This document shows positions 14,964 to 22,692 of a stretch of 45,282 nucleotides of DNA, in pieces. Both the position numbers and the translations under genes were made by a program. Each line of letters opens with the position of its first letter. The first letter of the stretch is position 1. The notes beneath the pieces are model-generated. The model worked only from the letters and a program-made list of their open reading frames with translations. It did not search any database and was not told where the DNA came from. Origin of the DNA: Saprospiraceae bacterium (GTDB taxonomy: Bacteria > Bacteroidota > Bacteroidia > Chitinophagales > Saprospiraceae); the NCBI GenBank assembly GCA_013140975.1, contig JABFRV010000031.1, forward strand, positions 1-45,282. Reading direction: 5' to 3'.

Positions 14964-15899
14964 ATGAGTAAAAATAATTCAGAAACTGTTATCAAAGAAC
15001 GGTTTGCTGAAGATTCTGGATTTGGCTCCAGCTTCTCTGGTACGGATGAGCGTGTTTTAAATGTCGACGGAACATTTAATTTAAAGAGAATTGGTAGCGG
15101 TTCTGTAAGCATATTTCATGAAATCTTACAACTCAGTTGGGGGAAAATGCTTTTACTTATAACCGTTTTTTATATACTTATAAATTTCATTTTTGCAATT
15201 ATTTACTATCTTATTGGAGCAGATGGTTTGTCTGGAATTCGGGAAGGGTCTCCTGTAAGCATCTTTATGCAATGTTACTTTTTTTCAGTACAATCTTTTA
15301 CAACCGTTGGTTATGGTGGGATGCATCCTGTCGGAATGGGAAGTTCCATTCTGGCAGGAATTGAAGCCTTATGCGGATTACTAACCTTTGCCATAATTAC
15401 AGGTCTTGTTTATTCTAAATTTTCAAAGCCAAATTTTAAATTTAAATTTTCAGATAATTTGCTTTTTGCTCCCTATAAAGATATCAAAGGAGCAATGTTC
15501 AGAGTTGTAAATTCTCATAGACAAACACTTGTTGATGTTGAAGCAACCATGATCTTTTCACACATTCCTGAAGGTCATAAAAGTCGTATTTTTCGAACTC
15601 TGGAACTAGAGATAAAAAAGATTTCATTGTTTCCACTTTCATGGACAATTAACCATCCAATTACAGAGCAAAGCCCTATGTATCAGCTGTCCGAAGAAAA
15701 AATGACCCGCAATAAAGCTGAGATTATTATACTTCTAAGTGCATATGATGAAGAGTCAGGCAGAGTTCTCAAAGAAATAAATTCCTACCATTTCTCCCAA
15801 TTTGTCTATAATGCCAAATTTTCTCCTATGGTTGAAATTAAAAACGGCAAAACTTATCTTTATTTAGACAAAATTTCAGAATTTATACAAGTACATTAA
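14964..15899 (+). CDS. KirBac-type inward rectifier potassium channel
   Basis: 311 residues, the normal size for prokaryotic Kir channels. After a cytoplasmic N-terminus and slide helix (~44-58), TM1 spans about 61-84. The pore loop carries the selectivity filter TTVGYGGM (Thr113-Met120), and TM2 follows at about 126-150. The C-terminal half is the immunoglobulin-like cytoplasmic gating domain, with the conserved FRVVNSHRQTLVDVEATMIFS stretch and SWTINHPI. It forms a tetrameric K+ channel in the inner membrane. It precedes the ECF sigma gene by 35 nt and could share transcription with it, but a functional link is not evident. Confidence 0.95.
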   Translation: MSKNNSETVIKERFAEDSGFGSSFSGTDERVLNVDGTFNLKRIGSGSVSIFHEILQLSWGKMLLLITVFYILINFIFAIIYYLIGADGLSGIREGSPVSIFMQCYFFSVQSFTTVGYGGMHPVGMGSSILAGIEALCGLLTFAIITGLVYSKFSKPNFKFKFSDNLLFAPYKDIKGAMFRVVNSHRQTLVDVEATMIFSHIPEGHKSRIFRTLELEIKKISLFPLSWTINHPITEQSPMYQLSEEKMTRNKAEIIILLSAYDEESGRVLKEINSYHFSQFVYNAKFSPMVEIKNGKTYLYLDKISEFIQVH

Positions 15900-15934
15900 A
15901 CTTTAATAGCCAAAAACCATCTAAATCGTGAAAC

Positions 15935-16495
15935 ATGAGTTCAAAAAATGCTGAAGATCAGGTTATCCTAAGTTGGATGAATGATGAAAGAACCATTGAA
16001 AAAGGACTAAAGGCCCTAATGCAAAAATATCAGGAAAAGCTTTACTGGCATATCCGGAGAATGGTTCTTAATCATGATGATGCAGATGATGTGTTACAAA
16101 ATACATTTATCAAAGTCTATAAAAGTATAGGCCAGTTTGAACAAAAAAGTAGTCTTTACACTTGGCTGTATAGAATCGCAACGAATGAAACTTTAACGTT
16201 TCTCGAAAAAAGTAAAAAATGGAAAGTTGACAGTGTTGATGAAAGCAATGAACATCCGGCTATTACCAATCTCAGATCCGATGAATATTTTGACGGAGAT
16301 GAATTAACATTAAATCTGGAAGCTGCTATTCTTACACTTCCAGCCAAACAAAGACAGGTATTTAAATTGCGTTATTATGATGAAATGTCATATCACGACA
16401 TGTCTGATGTATTAGAAACAAGTGAGGGTGCATTAAAAGCATCTTATCATCATGCAGTTAAAAAAATTGAAGAATATATAAAGGCAAAATTTTAA
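15935..16495 (+). CDS. ECF-type RNA polymerase sigma factor
   Basis: 186 residues with sigma region 2 at about 25-95 (KLYWHIRRMVLNHDDADDVLQNTFIKVYK, then the SLYTWLYRIATNETL core) and region 4 at about 128-183 (LPAKQRQVFKLRYYDEMSYHDMSDVLETSEGALKASYHHAVKKI). The linker between them is short and lacks region 3, as in ECF sigma factors. It heads a three-gene unit with a membrane protein 15 nt downstream and a small exported protein after that. This is the usual arrangement for envelope-stress sigma circuits, with the second gene as the likely anti-sigma or partner. Confidence 0.92.
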   Translation: MSSKNAEDQVILSWMNDERTIEKGLKALMQKYQEKLYWHIRRMVLNHDDADDVLQNTFIKVYKSIGQFEQKSSLYTWLYRIATNETLTFLEKSKKWKVDSVDESNEHPAITNLRSDEYFDGDELTLNLEAAILTLPAKQRQVFKLRYYDEMSYHDMSDVLETSEGALKASYHHAVKKIEEYIKAKF

Positions 16496-16510
16496 AAAAG
16501 AAAAGTTGAA

Positions 16511-17125
16511 ATGAATCAAGAACAAGAATATCTTCCAGAAATACTTAGCACGCTTAAAGGGAAAAATCCTTTTCGCTGCCCAGCTGGATATTTTGATAAT
16601 AAGCCTGATTATATTTCAAATCAACTGGATTTTCTTGTAGTACGTCAGCTTGGTTTTTCTACCAAAAATGTATTTAAAACTCCCAAGGATTACTTTGAAA
16701 ATACTTCAGAAGCTACCCTCCAATTAATCCAACTTGAAAGAAGCCTAAGAGACCTGGACTATAAAGTACCTAATCAATATTTTGAAAATTTAGGCAATAG
16801 AGTAATTACACAAATTAAAAATCAAGATTCTGAGAGTAAAGTCATTAAGGTACAATTTAGATACAGAAGACTTATTGCTGTTGCAGCAATGGTTTTATTT
16901 ATCGTTGGGTTTTATTTTCTTCGAAATATTAATTCGTCGGTTTCTAATGACTTTAACTTAAGCCAAATTGATGATGAAACACTTATAGAATTTGTTGCAT
17001 CTCAGGACTTAGATCTTCAGAATTTTAGTGAAATTATGGATGAACAAAGTATTACTGAAATTAATATTCAACAGGATCCTTCATTAGAAGAATCTGAATT
17101 AAATGATATAATTGATAATTTTTAA
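16511..17125 (+). CDS. Membrane protein with YF-motif repeats, probable anti-sigma partner
   Basis: 204 residues with one transmembrane helix (residues ~117-134, LIAVAAMVLFIVGFYFL). The cytoplasmic N-terminal half contains three spaced copies of a short motif P-x-x-YF-(D/E)-N: PAGYFDN, PKDYFEN, PNQYFEN. The periplasmic tail is strongly acidic. Proteins with this motif commonly follow ECF sigma genes in Bacteroidota. It does not look like a ZAS-type zinc anti-sigma, so the anti-sigma role is inferred from topology and position only. Confidence 0.6.
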   Translation: MNQEQEYLPEILSTLKGKNPFRCPAGYFDNKPDYISNQLDFLVVRQLGFSTKNVFKTPKDYFENTSEATLQLIQLERSLRDLDYKVPNQYFENLGNRVITQIKNQDSESKVIKVQFRYRRLIAVAAMVLFIVGFYFLRNINSSVSNDFNLSQIDDETLIEFVASQDLDLQNFSEIMDEQSITEINIQQDPSLEESELNDIIDNF

Positions 17126-17134
17126 ATTTATAGT

Positions 17135-17563
17135 ATGAGATATTTAATATTCATTTTTTCGCTAAGCTGTATAAATATACTAGGCGCTCAAAATGAAGGT
17201 CGAAATCCAGAAGCCAAAGCAAAAATGCTTGAAAAACTAGAGGCACAGAGAGTGGCTTTTATAACAAACAAGCTTGAACTGACACCTGATGAATCAGCAA
17301 AGTTTTGGCCACTTTATAATGAGTACTCTAAAAAAAGGCAAGAGCTAAGAAAAGAAAGAATAAATTCCCGACAATCTGATTCTGATGATTCATTAGAAGA
17401 AGAATTTGACCAGGAAGAGAAAGCTTTGCAATTAAAAAAGACATACTACGAAAAATTTAAATCAGCTTTACCTGTTTCAAAAATTGCCAAACTTGAGCAG
17501 ACTGAAAAAGAATTCAAATTGGAAGTTTTGAGAACAATTAAAGAAAGACGAAGAGCAAGGTAA
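17135..17563 (+). CDS. Small exported Spy/CpxP-like sensor protein
   Basis: 142 residues: a signal peptide ending about ILGAQN, then an almost entirely helical, highly charged protein. The segment AFITNKLELTPDESAKFWPLYNEYSKKRQEL resembles the LTxxQ-type motif of the Spy/CpxP family of periplasmic chaperones and stress sensors. It lies 9 nt downstream of the putative anti-sigma protein and is the third gene of the sigma operon, where such proteins are commonly found. It could sense misfolded proteins or metal in the periplasm. Similarity is by pattern, not strong sequence identity. Confidence 0.65.
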   Translation: MRYLIFIFSLSCINILGAQNEGRNPEAKAKMLEKLEAQRVAFITNKLELTPDESAKFWPLYNEYSKKRQELRKERINSRQSDSDDSLEEEFDQEEKALQLKKTYYEKFKSALPVSKIAKLEQTEKEFKLEVLRTIKERRRAR

Positions 17564-17713
17564 AAATAATCCACTTAACTATTTGCTTCTTACTTCTTCG
17601 AATTACATCTTAATACTTAGAGTATTCATAAGAGTTTAAATAAAACTTAAAACCAGAATACTCTACCCTTGCTTAGTCCTATAATTTGATGCACAAATTG
17701 TAAGCTTCCTGCG

Positions 17714-17721
17714 TATCTTTG
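17714..17721 (+). promoter_or_regulatory. TAnnTTTG -7 element for the secreted hydrolase gene
   Basis: TATCTTTG, 17 nt upstream of the ATG at 17739. A TTTG 25 nt further upstream (17685-17688) is somewhat too distant for a standard -33 box. Confidence 0.5.
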
Positions 17722-17738
17722 TGATCAAATAAAAATGT

Positions 17739-18680
17739 ATGATTAGGTATATTCTTGTTACATCACTTTGTATTGTTGGCTTGTCGGAAATTAACTGCCA
17801 AAAAAAGTTTGACGGTTCTTTCGACTTTCAAACGGAAAAAAACAAAAAATACTCTCTTTATATTCCCAGTAATTATTCAAATGGCGACAATGCAGTACTG
17901 GCATTGCATCCACTTAATACTTCAAGATGGAATTCCAGAAGTTGGAGAGACACATTAATTACATTTGCCGAAAATAATCATGTTTTACTTATATGTCCGG
18001 ATGGAGGTCCTGATGGAAAGGTAGATGATAATATTGATACTGCTTTTACAACGGCTCTTCTGGATTCAGTTAAAAAAGCCTATTCCTTTAATCCGGCTAC
18101 ACTTGTTGCAATGGGCTTTTCTTGGGGTGGGCGAACTGCATATACGTATGGGTTGAACCATTCAGAATTATTTAAAGGTATAATTCCAATTGGAGCTGCA
18201 ATTGAAGGAATAAACTTAAATGCTATATCTCAGAATTCCAAAAATAAAAATATTTACATCATACATGGTTCGCAGGATGCAATTCAAACAAGATACTATC
18301 CTGCTCTTGAAAGCCTATCACAAAAAGGTAGTTGTCTTATGGATACTTTGTTGAACGGCGTAGCACACACTATAGATTTTATGAATCGTAACGAAATATT
18401 ATCTATTGCTTATAAGTATGTATTAGAAAATAATTGCCTAATAAGCTCTAGTAATTCTTTTACATTGAGTTCAATAAATACCTTCCCCAATCCGGTTCGT
18501 AAGAATGAATGCTTATTCTACAATAATACAGAAGAACTTTTTGATATCATTCAGATATCTACTGGTCATAAATCTACCATTCGTCTTATTCAAGGTTGCA
18601 ATACGATTTCATTAGAAAGTGGAATGTACATTTTGGTCAGTAAAAATTTTAAAAATATCAGAAAACTGATTGTTATATAA
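17739..18680 (+). CDS. Secreted alpha/beta hydrolase (PHB depolymerase/feruloyl esterase-like) with T9SS type A tail
   Basis: 313 residues. An N-terminal signal segment (YILVTSLCIVGLSEIN) leads into an alpha/beta-hydrolase: AVLALHPLN near the oxyanion region, the nucleophile elbow GFSWGG with Ser128, an acid candidate in IHGSQDAIQ (~Asp206) and His in NGVAHTIDF. Arrangement and size resemble the esterase/PHB-depolymerase lineage; the substrate is unknown. The last ~75 residues (INTFPNPVRKNECLF ... GMYILVSKNFKNIRKLIVI) form a T9SS type A sorting domain, so the enzyme should be extracellular. Confidence 0.8.
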   Translation: MIRYILVTSLCIVGLSEINCQKKFDGSFDFQTEKNKKYSLYIPSNYSNGDNAVLALHPLNTSRWNSRSWRDTLITFAENNHVLLICPDGGPDGKVDDNIDTAFTTALLDSVKKAYSFNPATLVAMGFSWGGRTAYTYGLNHSELFKGIIPIGAAIEGINLNAISQNSKNKNIYIIHGSQDAIQTRYYPALESLSQKGSCLMDTLLNGVAHTIDFMNRNEILSIAYKYVLENNCLISSSNSFTLSSINTFPNPVRKNECLFYNNTEELFDIIQISTGHKSTIRLIQGCNTISLESGMYILVSKNFKNIRKLIVI

Positions 18681-18701
18681 ATCAGATTTTTACAGTCACT
18701 G

Positions 18702-20384
18702 ATGAATGAACTTTGTTTTCGGAATTTCAAAAAAGATATTCACTCTATTGAAATTCCAGCTCAGTTTCCGGATCCGTTCTCACACGATATAAGTGACATT
18801 GCGAAACTCGCAGCAAGTGAGCTCCAGGAAGAATTAGAAGCTTCGCAAGATTATCAGGAAAAAAATAATACTTCTTCCAATCAGCCAATAGGTAAAATGT
18901 ATGGCGTGCTCGTGGTGCAAGATAAAGAAGGTAAGATTTTTTATCTGGCAGGATTTTCTGGTAAACTAGAGCAGGGAAACTTGATTCAAGGGTTTGTACC
19001 TCCAATTTTTAATTTGTTTGTTCCTCAAAATTTTTTTAGACTTGGAGAAACTGAAATTAATAAGATCAATAGAGAAATAGAAGAATTGGAAAAAGATCCG
19101 AAGTATCTTAATTTGCAAAAAAAATATGATCAGCTTAAAACGAATCTTACTGTAGAATTTAATCGCCTAAGTGAAAATCTAAAGGCGGCAAAAAATTTAC
19201 GTGCAATCCAAAGAGAAAATATTCTTCAAAATCCTTCCGACCCTCAAATGGATAATTTAATTGATGCTTTGAACAAAGAAAGCATTAAGGACCATTTTAC
19301 GAGAAAGGATTTCAAGCGCAATATGAAGCATAAGCTGGAAGAATTAGACATTGAATTAAACCGTTTTAAAAGAGAAATTAATTCTAAAAAACAATTAAGA
19401 AAAGACAAATCTGCTTCATTACAAGATAGAATCTTTAAGGAATTTAGTTTTCTAAACTGCATGGGAGAATTAAAATCCCTTCAAGATATTTTTCCTATTT
19501 CAAAAGATGTATTACCTCCATCAGGAGCAGGTGAATGTGCTGCTCCAAAATTACTTCATTATGCTTTTACACATAAACTTAAGGTGATAGCGCTGGCTGA
19601 ATTTTGGTGGGGAGCTAATCCTGAATCAGAAATAAGAAGACATAAAACATTTTACCCTCCTTGCAAAAGTAAATGCGTTCCCATCTTGTCTCATATGCTT
19701 GAAGGAATTGAGATTGCTACAAAAAGTTCTGCAAATAAAATATTGCCTTCAATAGAAATTCCGGTACTTTTTGAAGACGATTACCTTTTAGTAATTAATA
19801 AACCTTCCGGCTTACTTTCAGTTCCCGGATTAAAAGAACTTCCCTCAGTCTATTCCATTCTAAAAGAAAAGTATCCTCAGATCACCGGACCAACAATAGT
19901 TCATCGTTTAGATATGGGAACATCAGGTATAATGATTATTGCAAAGAACATAGAAATATACCAAAACCTTCAGGCTCAATTTATAAATCGTACAATAAAA
20001 AAAACATACCTTGCAATTCTTGATGGTGAAATTAATAATGATAAAGGTGAAATTAATCTTCCATTGAGAGTAGACTTAGAAGATAGACCGAGACAGTTGG
20101 TATGTCATCTCTATGGAAAAACTGCACTAACAAAATATAGAGTTCTTGAAAAGAAAAAGGGATTAACTGCAGTTGAATTTACACCTTACACAGGCCGTAC
20201 ACATCAATTAAGGATTCATTCTGCTCATAAATTAGGGCTAAATACTCCAATTGTCGGAGACGAATTATATGGTTCTAAAAAAGATAGATTGATGCTTCAC
20301 GCCAATAGCATTGAGTTTTTACACCCAATACTTTCAACCATCATTACAATTCGATGTAATCCTGAATTTACTTTGAAGGAGTAG
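18702..20384 (+). CDS. RluA-family pseudouridine synthase with long N-terminal extension
   Basis: 560 residues. The C-terminal ~210 residues are an RluA catalytic domain: LLVINKPSGLLSVPG, the active-site motif HRLDMGTSGIMI with catalytic Asp404, and GRTHQLRIHSAHKLG. The N-terminal ~350 residues contain a conserved region (KIFYLAGFSGKL), a coiled coil (~110-240) and a Cys-bearing segment (GAGECAAPKLLHYAF, then FYPPCKSKC) characteristic of a large subfamily in Bacteroidota and gammaproteobacteria. It converts uridine to pseudouridine in rRNA or tRNA; the target is not known. Its last 17 nt overlap the convergent rplY gene. Confidence 0.9.
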   Translation: MNELCFRNFKKDIHSIEIPAQFPDPFSHDISDIAKLAASELQEELEASQDYQEKNNTSSNQPIGKMYGVLVVQDKEGKIFYLAGFSGKLEQGNLIQGFVPPIFNLFVPQNFFRLGETEINKINREIEELEKDPKYLNLQKKYDQLKTNLTVEFNRLSENLKAAKNLRAIQRENILQNPSDPQMDNLIDALNKESIKDHFTRKDFKRNMKHKLEELDIELNRFKREINSKKQLRKDKSASLQDRIFKEFSFLNCMGELKSLQDIFPISKDVLPPSGAGECAAPKLLHYAFTHKLKVIALAEFWWGANPESEIRRHKTFYPPCKSKCVPILSHMLEGIEIATKSSANKILPSIEIPVLFEDDYLLVINKPSGLLSVPGLKELPSVYSILKEKYPQITGPTIVHRLDMGTSGIMIIAKNIEIYQNLQAQFINRTIKKTYLAILDGEINNDKGEINLPLRVDLEDRPRQLVCHLYGKTALTKYRVLEKKKGLTAVEFTPYTGRTHQLRIHSAHKLGLNTPIVGDELYGSKKDRLMLHANSIEFLHPILSTIITIRCNPEFTLKE

Positions 20385-21012
20385 CAGTTTTGGCAGGAGT
20401 AGCAGCTTTGGCAGGAGTAGCAGCTTTAGCAGACGCTGCAGCAGCATCGGCATCAGCGGTTTTCAATGCTCTTGGTATTTCAACCGAAGCTACAGGAGTA
20501 GAATCAGGTACTTGAATTTCAACACCAGGAGATGCAATAATGTCTCTAACTCGCATTGTCTGACCCAAGTCAAGATTGGTAATATCAACAAACATCTCTG
20601 AAATAAGGCTTTCAGGAGTGGTTTTGATCAATACTGTTCTCATTCTCTGGGTTAATTTTCCTCCGGATTTTACTCCAACAGCCTGACCTTTCGTACGAAG
20701 AGGAACGTTAACTTTAACTGGAGTATTCTTAACTAATTTTAAGAAATCTATATGTGTAACCTTATCAGTTACGGGGTCATATTGAACATCCTTTAGAATA
20801 CACTTATAAGTAGTGCCATTTAAGTTTATTTCAGCCATTTTGAAATCAGGCGTATATATAAGATGTCTTAATTCTGAAGCTGGTGCAGCAAAAGGCTTAT
20901 TCTCATCTTTGGAATATAGGACACAAGGAACCATACCTTCCTTTCTAAGGCCTTTTAGACCCGTTTTACTTGCTATAATCCTTTCCGTTGCATTGATTTC
21001 TATAGTCTGCAT
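20368..21012 (-). CDS. rplY: 50S ribosomal protein L25 (general stress protein Ctc type)
   Basis: 214 residues: the long CTC-type form. The N-terminal L25 domain (EINATERIIASKTGLKGLRKEGMVPCVLY) binds 5S rRNA. The C-terminal TL5-type beta domain contains VTHIDFLKL, VPLRTKGQAVGVKSGGKL and the LDLGQTMRVRDI strand. A low-complexity Ala/Lys/Pro/Thr tail of about 30 residues ends in PAKAAT-type repeats encoded by an 18-bp tandem array. The gene is 63 nt downstream of prs; ctc-prs pairing is conserved in many bacteria. It has its own TAnnTTTG element. Confidence 0.95.
   Translation of the reverse strand: MQTIEINATERIIASKTGLKGLRKEGMVPCVLYSKDENKPFAAPASELRHLIYTPDFKMAEINLNGTTYKCILKDVQYDPVTDKVTHIDFLKLVKNTPVKVNVPLRTKGQAVGVKSGGKLTQRMRTVLIKTTPESLISEMFVDITNLDLGQTMRVRDIIASPGVEIQVPDSTPVASVEIPRALKTADADAAAASAKAATPAKAATPAKTATPSK
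20378..20431 (-). repeat. Three 18-bp tandem repeats in the rplY tail
   Basis: Three adjacent 18-bp units (GGAGTAGCAG-Y-TTTGGCA type on the plus strand) encode the PAKAAT-like end of L25. The array also covers the stop codon of the convergent pseudouridine synthase gene (20382-20384), so unit number can affect both genes. Confidence 0.85.
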
Positions 21013-21037
21013 AATACACTTTATTTATAAGAGGGCG

Positions 21038-21045
21038 CAAATATA
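21038..21045 (-). promoter_or_regulatory. TAnnTTTG -7 element for rplY
   Basis: TATATTTG on the minus strand, 25 nt upstream of the ATG at 21012. This suggests rplY can be transcribed independently of prs. Confidence 0.5.
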
Positions 21046-21075
21046 CAAATTTGATCCAAGTTAAAGCCTTAATAA

Positions 21076-22011
21076 TCAATCTTTTTCAACAAAAAGAGCT
21101 GAAATTGATTTATGCTCATGGGTATTGCGAATGGCTCTTGCGAAGAGCTTAGCTGAGCTTATAACCTTGATTTTCTGGCTTTTATATGGTATTGGAAGTG
21201 TATCTGAAACTATCAGAGCTTCCAATTTGGAATTTTCAACGATTTCCTTTGCCTTTCCTGACAGAACCGGATGTGTACAAATAGCCTTTACAGTTTTTGC
21301 CCCGTTTTGAATTAAAGCGTCAGCAGCTTTTGAGAGTGTCCCGGCAGTATCTACAATATCGTCTATTAGATAAACGTTCCGGTCCTTTACATCTCCGATA
21401 ACAGTCATACTCTCTACTTCATTCGCTTTCTTACGGTATTTATCACAAATTACAAGATCCTTTCCGAAATACTTCGCATATGTCCTTGCTCTTTTTACAC
21501 CTCCAACATCTGGACAAGCAAATATGACATCAGTAAGATTTGTTGTTTCCAGATAAGGAATAAATATTGCCTCAGATTTAAGATGGTCAACAGGTATATC
21601 AAAAAAACCTTGAATTTGATCTGCATGAAGATCCATTGTCATTATTCTATTTGCACCTGCAGCCTGAAGAACATTAGCAATCAACTTCGCTGAAATGGGG
21701 ACTCGGGATTTATCTTTTCTATCTTGTCGTGCATAACCGAAATAAGGTATAACTGCAGTAATATAATCCGCTGATGCTCTTTTAGCTGCATCAATCATCA
21801 ATAAAAGCTCCATTAGATTATCTGTTGGGGCATTTGTCGATTGAATAAAAAACGAAAATGTACCTCGAACTGACTCTTTTATTTCAGTTTGAATTTCACC
21901 ATCCGAAAATTTCTTAATTTCAATTGCACCTAACTCCTGTCCATAGTGATCTGATATTTGACTGGCTAGATATAGAGAATTGTTGCCAGAAAAGAGTTTT
22001 ATGTCTTGCAT
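21076..22011 (-). CDS. prs: Ribose-phosphate pyrophosphokinase
   Basis: 311 residues, full length. It makes PRPP from ribose-5-phosphate and ATP for purine, pyrimidine, NAD, His and Trp synthesis. Seen: the FSDGEIQTEI ATP/effector segment, the flexible loop PYFGYARQDRKDKSR (89-103), MTMDLHADQIQGFFDIPVD, and the PRPP-binding signature VYLIDDIVDTAGTLSKA. The start gives MQDIKLFSGNNSLYLA, as in other family members. The promoter is one half of a back-to-back pair with the SET-domain gene. Confidence 0.97.
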   Translation of the reverse strand: MQDIKLFSGNNSLYLASQISDHYGQELGAIEIKKFSDGEIQTEIKESVRGTFSFFIQSTNAPTDNLMELLLMIDAAKRASADYITAVIPYFGYARQDRKDKSRVPISAKLIANVLQAAGANRIMTMDLHADQIQGFFDIPVDHLKSEAIFIPYLETTNLTDVIFACPDVGGVKRARTYAKYFGKDLVICDKYRKKANEVESMTVIGDVKDRNVYLIDDIVDTAGTLSKAADALIQNGAKTVKAICTHPVLSGKAKEIVENSKLEALIVSDTLPIPYKSQKIKVISSAKLFARAIRNTHEHKSISALFVEKD

Positions 22012-22027
22012 TGCTCAGATTAAGCCC

Positions 22028-22044
22028 CAAAGTTACTACTTTTG
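22028..22044. promoter_or_regulatory. Back-to-back TAnnTTTG promoters for prs (-) and the SET gene (+)
   Basis: The minus-strand TAACTTTG (22035-22028) is 16 nt before the prs ATG. The plus-strand TACTTTTG (22037-22044) is 19 nt before the TTG start of the SET-domain gene. Only one base separates the elements, so polymerase could not occupy both at once. A TTG at 22011-22013 could be the -33 box of the plus-strand promoter (23-nt spacing). Confidence 0.6.
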
Positions 22045-22063
22045 AACTTCAAAAAATTCGATT

Positions 22064-22480
22064 TTGCATCAGATTAACGGATTGTTTATTAATACAGGTG
22101 TTCATGGAAGAGGAGTTTTTTGTATGAACGATATTCCCAAAGGATCCCCAATAGAAAATTGCCCCATAATTCATATACCTAAAAAAGAAGTTAATATTAT
22201 ACATAATACAGAATTGCATGACTATTACTTTGTATGGGGTGAAAAAGATGATGAAGCAGCTATTGCACTAGGTTACGGCTCTTTGTATAATCATTCTTAT
22301 AAACCCAATGCAGATTTTATTTTAGATTTATCAAATAATACCATTAATTTTTTTGCTATTAAAACAATAAAAGCAGGGAAAGAAATTACGATTAATTATC
22401 ATGGCCAACCGGAAGCGGAAGACGAATTATGGTTTGATAAAGAAGGAAAGAGGGTAAAAAGGATTAAGCACAATAATTGA
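22064..22480 (+). CDS. SET-domain protein (putative protein-lysine methyltransferase)
   Basis: 138 residues forming a minimal SET fold without pre- or post-SET domains: LFINTGVHGRGVFCMNDIPKGSPIE, then LGYGSLYNHSYKPNADF (the N-H-S motif) and AIKTIKAGKEITINYHG, which supplies the catalytic tyrosine and S-adenosylmethionine contacts. Short SET proteins of this type are widespread in bacteria with mostly unknown protein targets. The start codon is TTG 22064, or less likely ATT 22061. No ATG precedes the conserved G-L-F-I-N-T-G region, and the first ATG would remove the first strand and GRG motif. Confidence 0.85.
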   Translation: MHQINGLFINTGVHGRGVFCMNDIPKGSPIENCPIIHIPKKEVNIIHNTELHDYYFVWGEKDDEAAIALGYGSLYNHSYKPNADFILDLSNNTINFFAIKTIKAGKEITINYHGQPEAEDELWFDKEGKRVKRIKHNN

Positions 22481-22692
22481 CAAGCTTGAAATATCTCAAG
22501 CTCTAATTGCAAATAATCTAGAAAAATAATAAATAATGCCGCAAAGCTTTATTTTTCATATTTTTATTCTCAGAATTTTTTAAATAAAAGCGACTTAAAA
22601 ATATAAGTCAAAATTTTAAGATTATCAATTCTGGTCGTAAATTGCTCTTCTTTTTAATTCAGTACTCGGACAACAATCATCGAAAAAAATAA

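Noticed and set aside
22483-22502. Stem-loop AGCTTGA/TCAAGCT after the SET gene as a terminator
   Set aside because: The stem is perfect (7 bp, 6-nt loop) but no T run follows, so intrinsic termination is doubtful.
22666-22675. TCGGACAACA as a second copy of the miniature element
   Set aside because: Only one 10-nt end is present, without the opposite end or internal hairpins; reported only as a possible relict.
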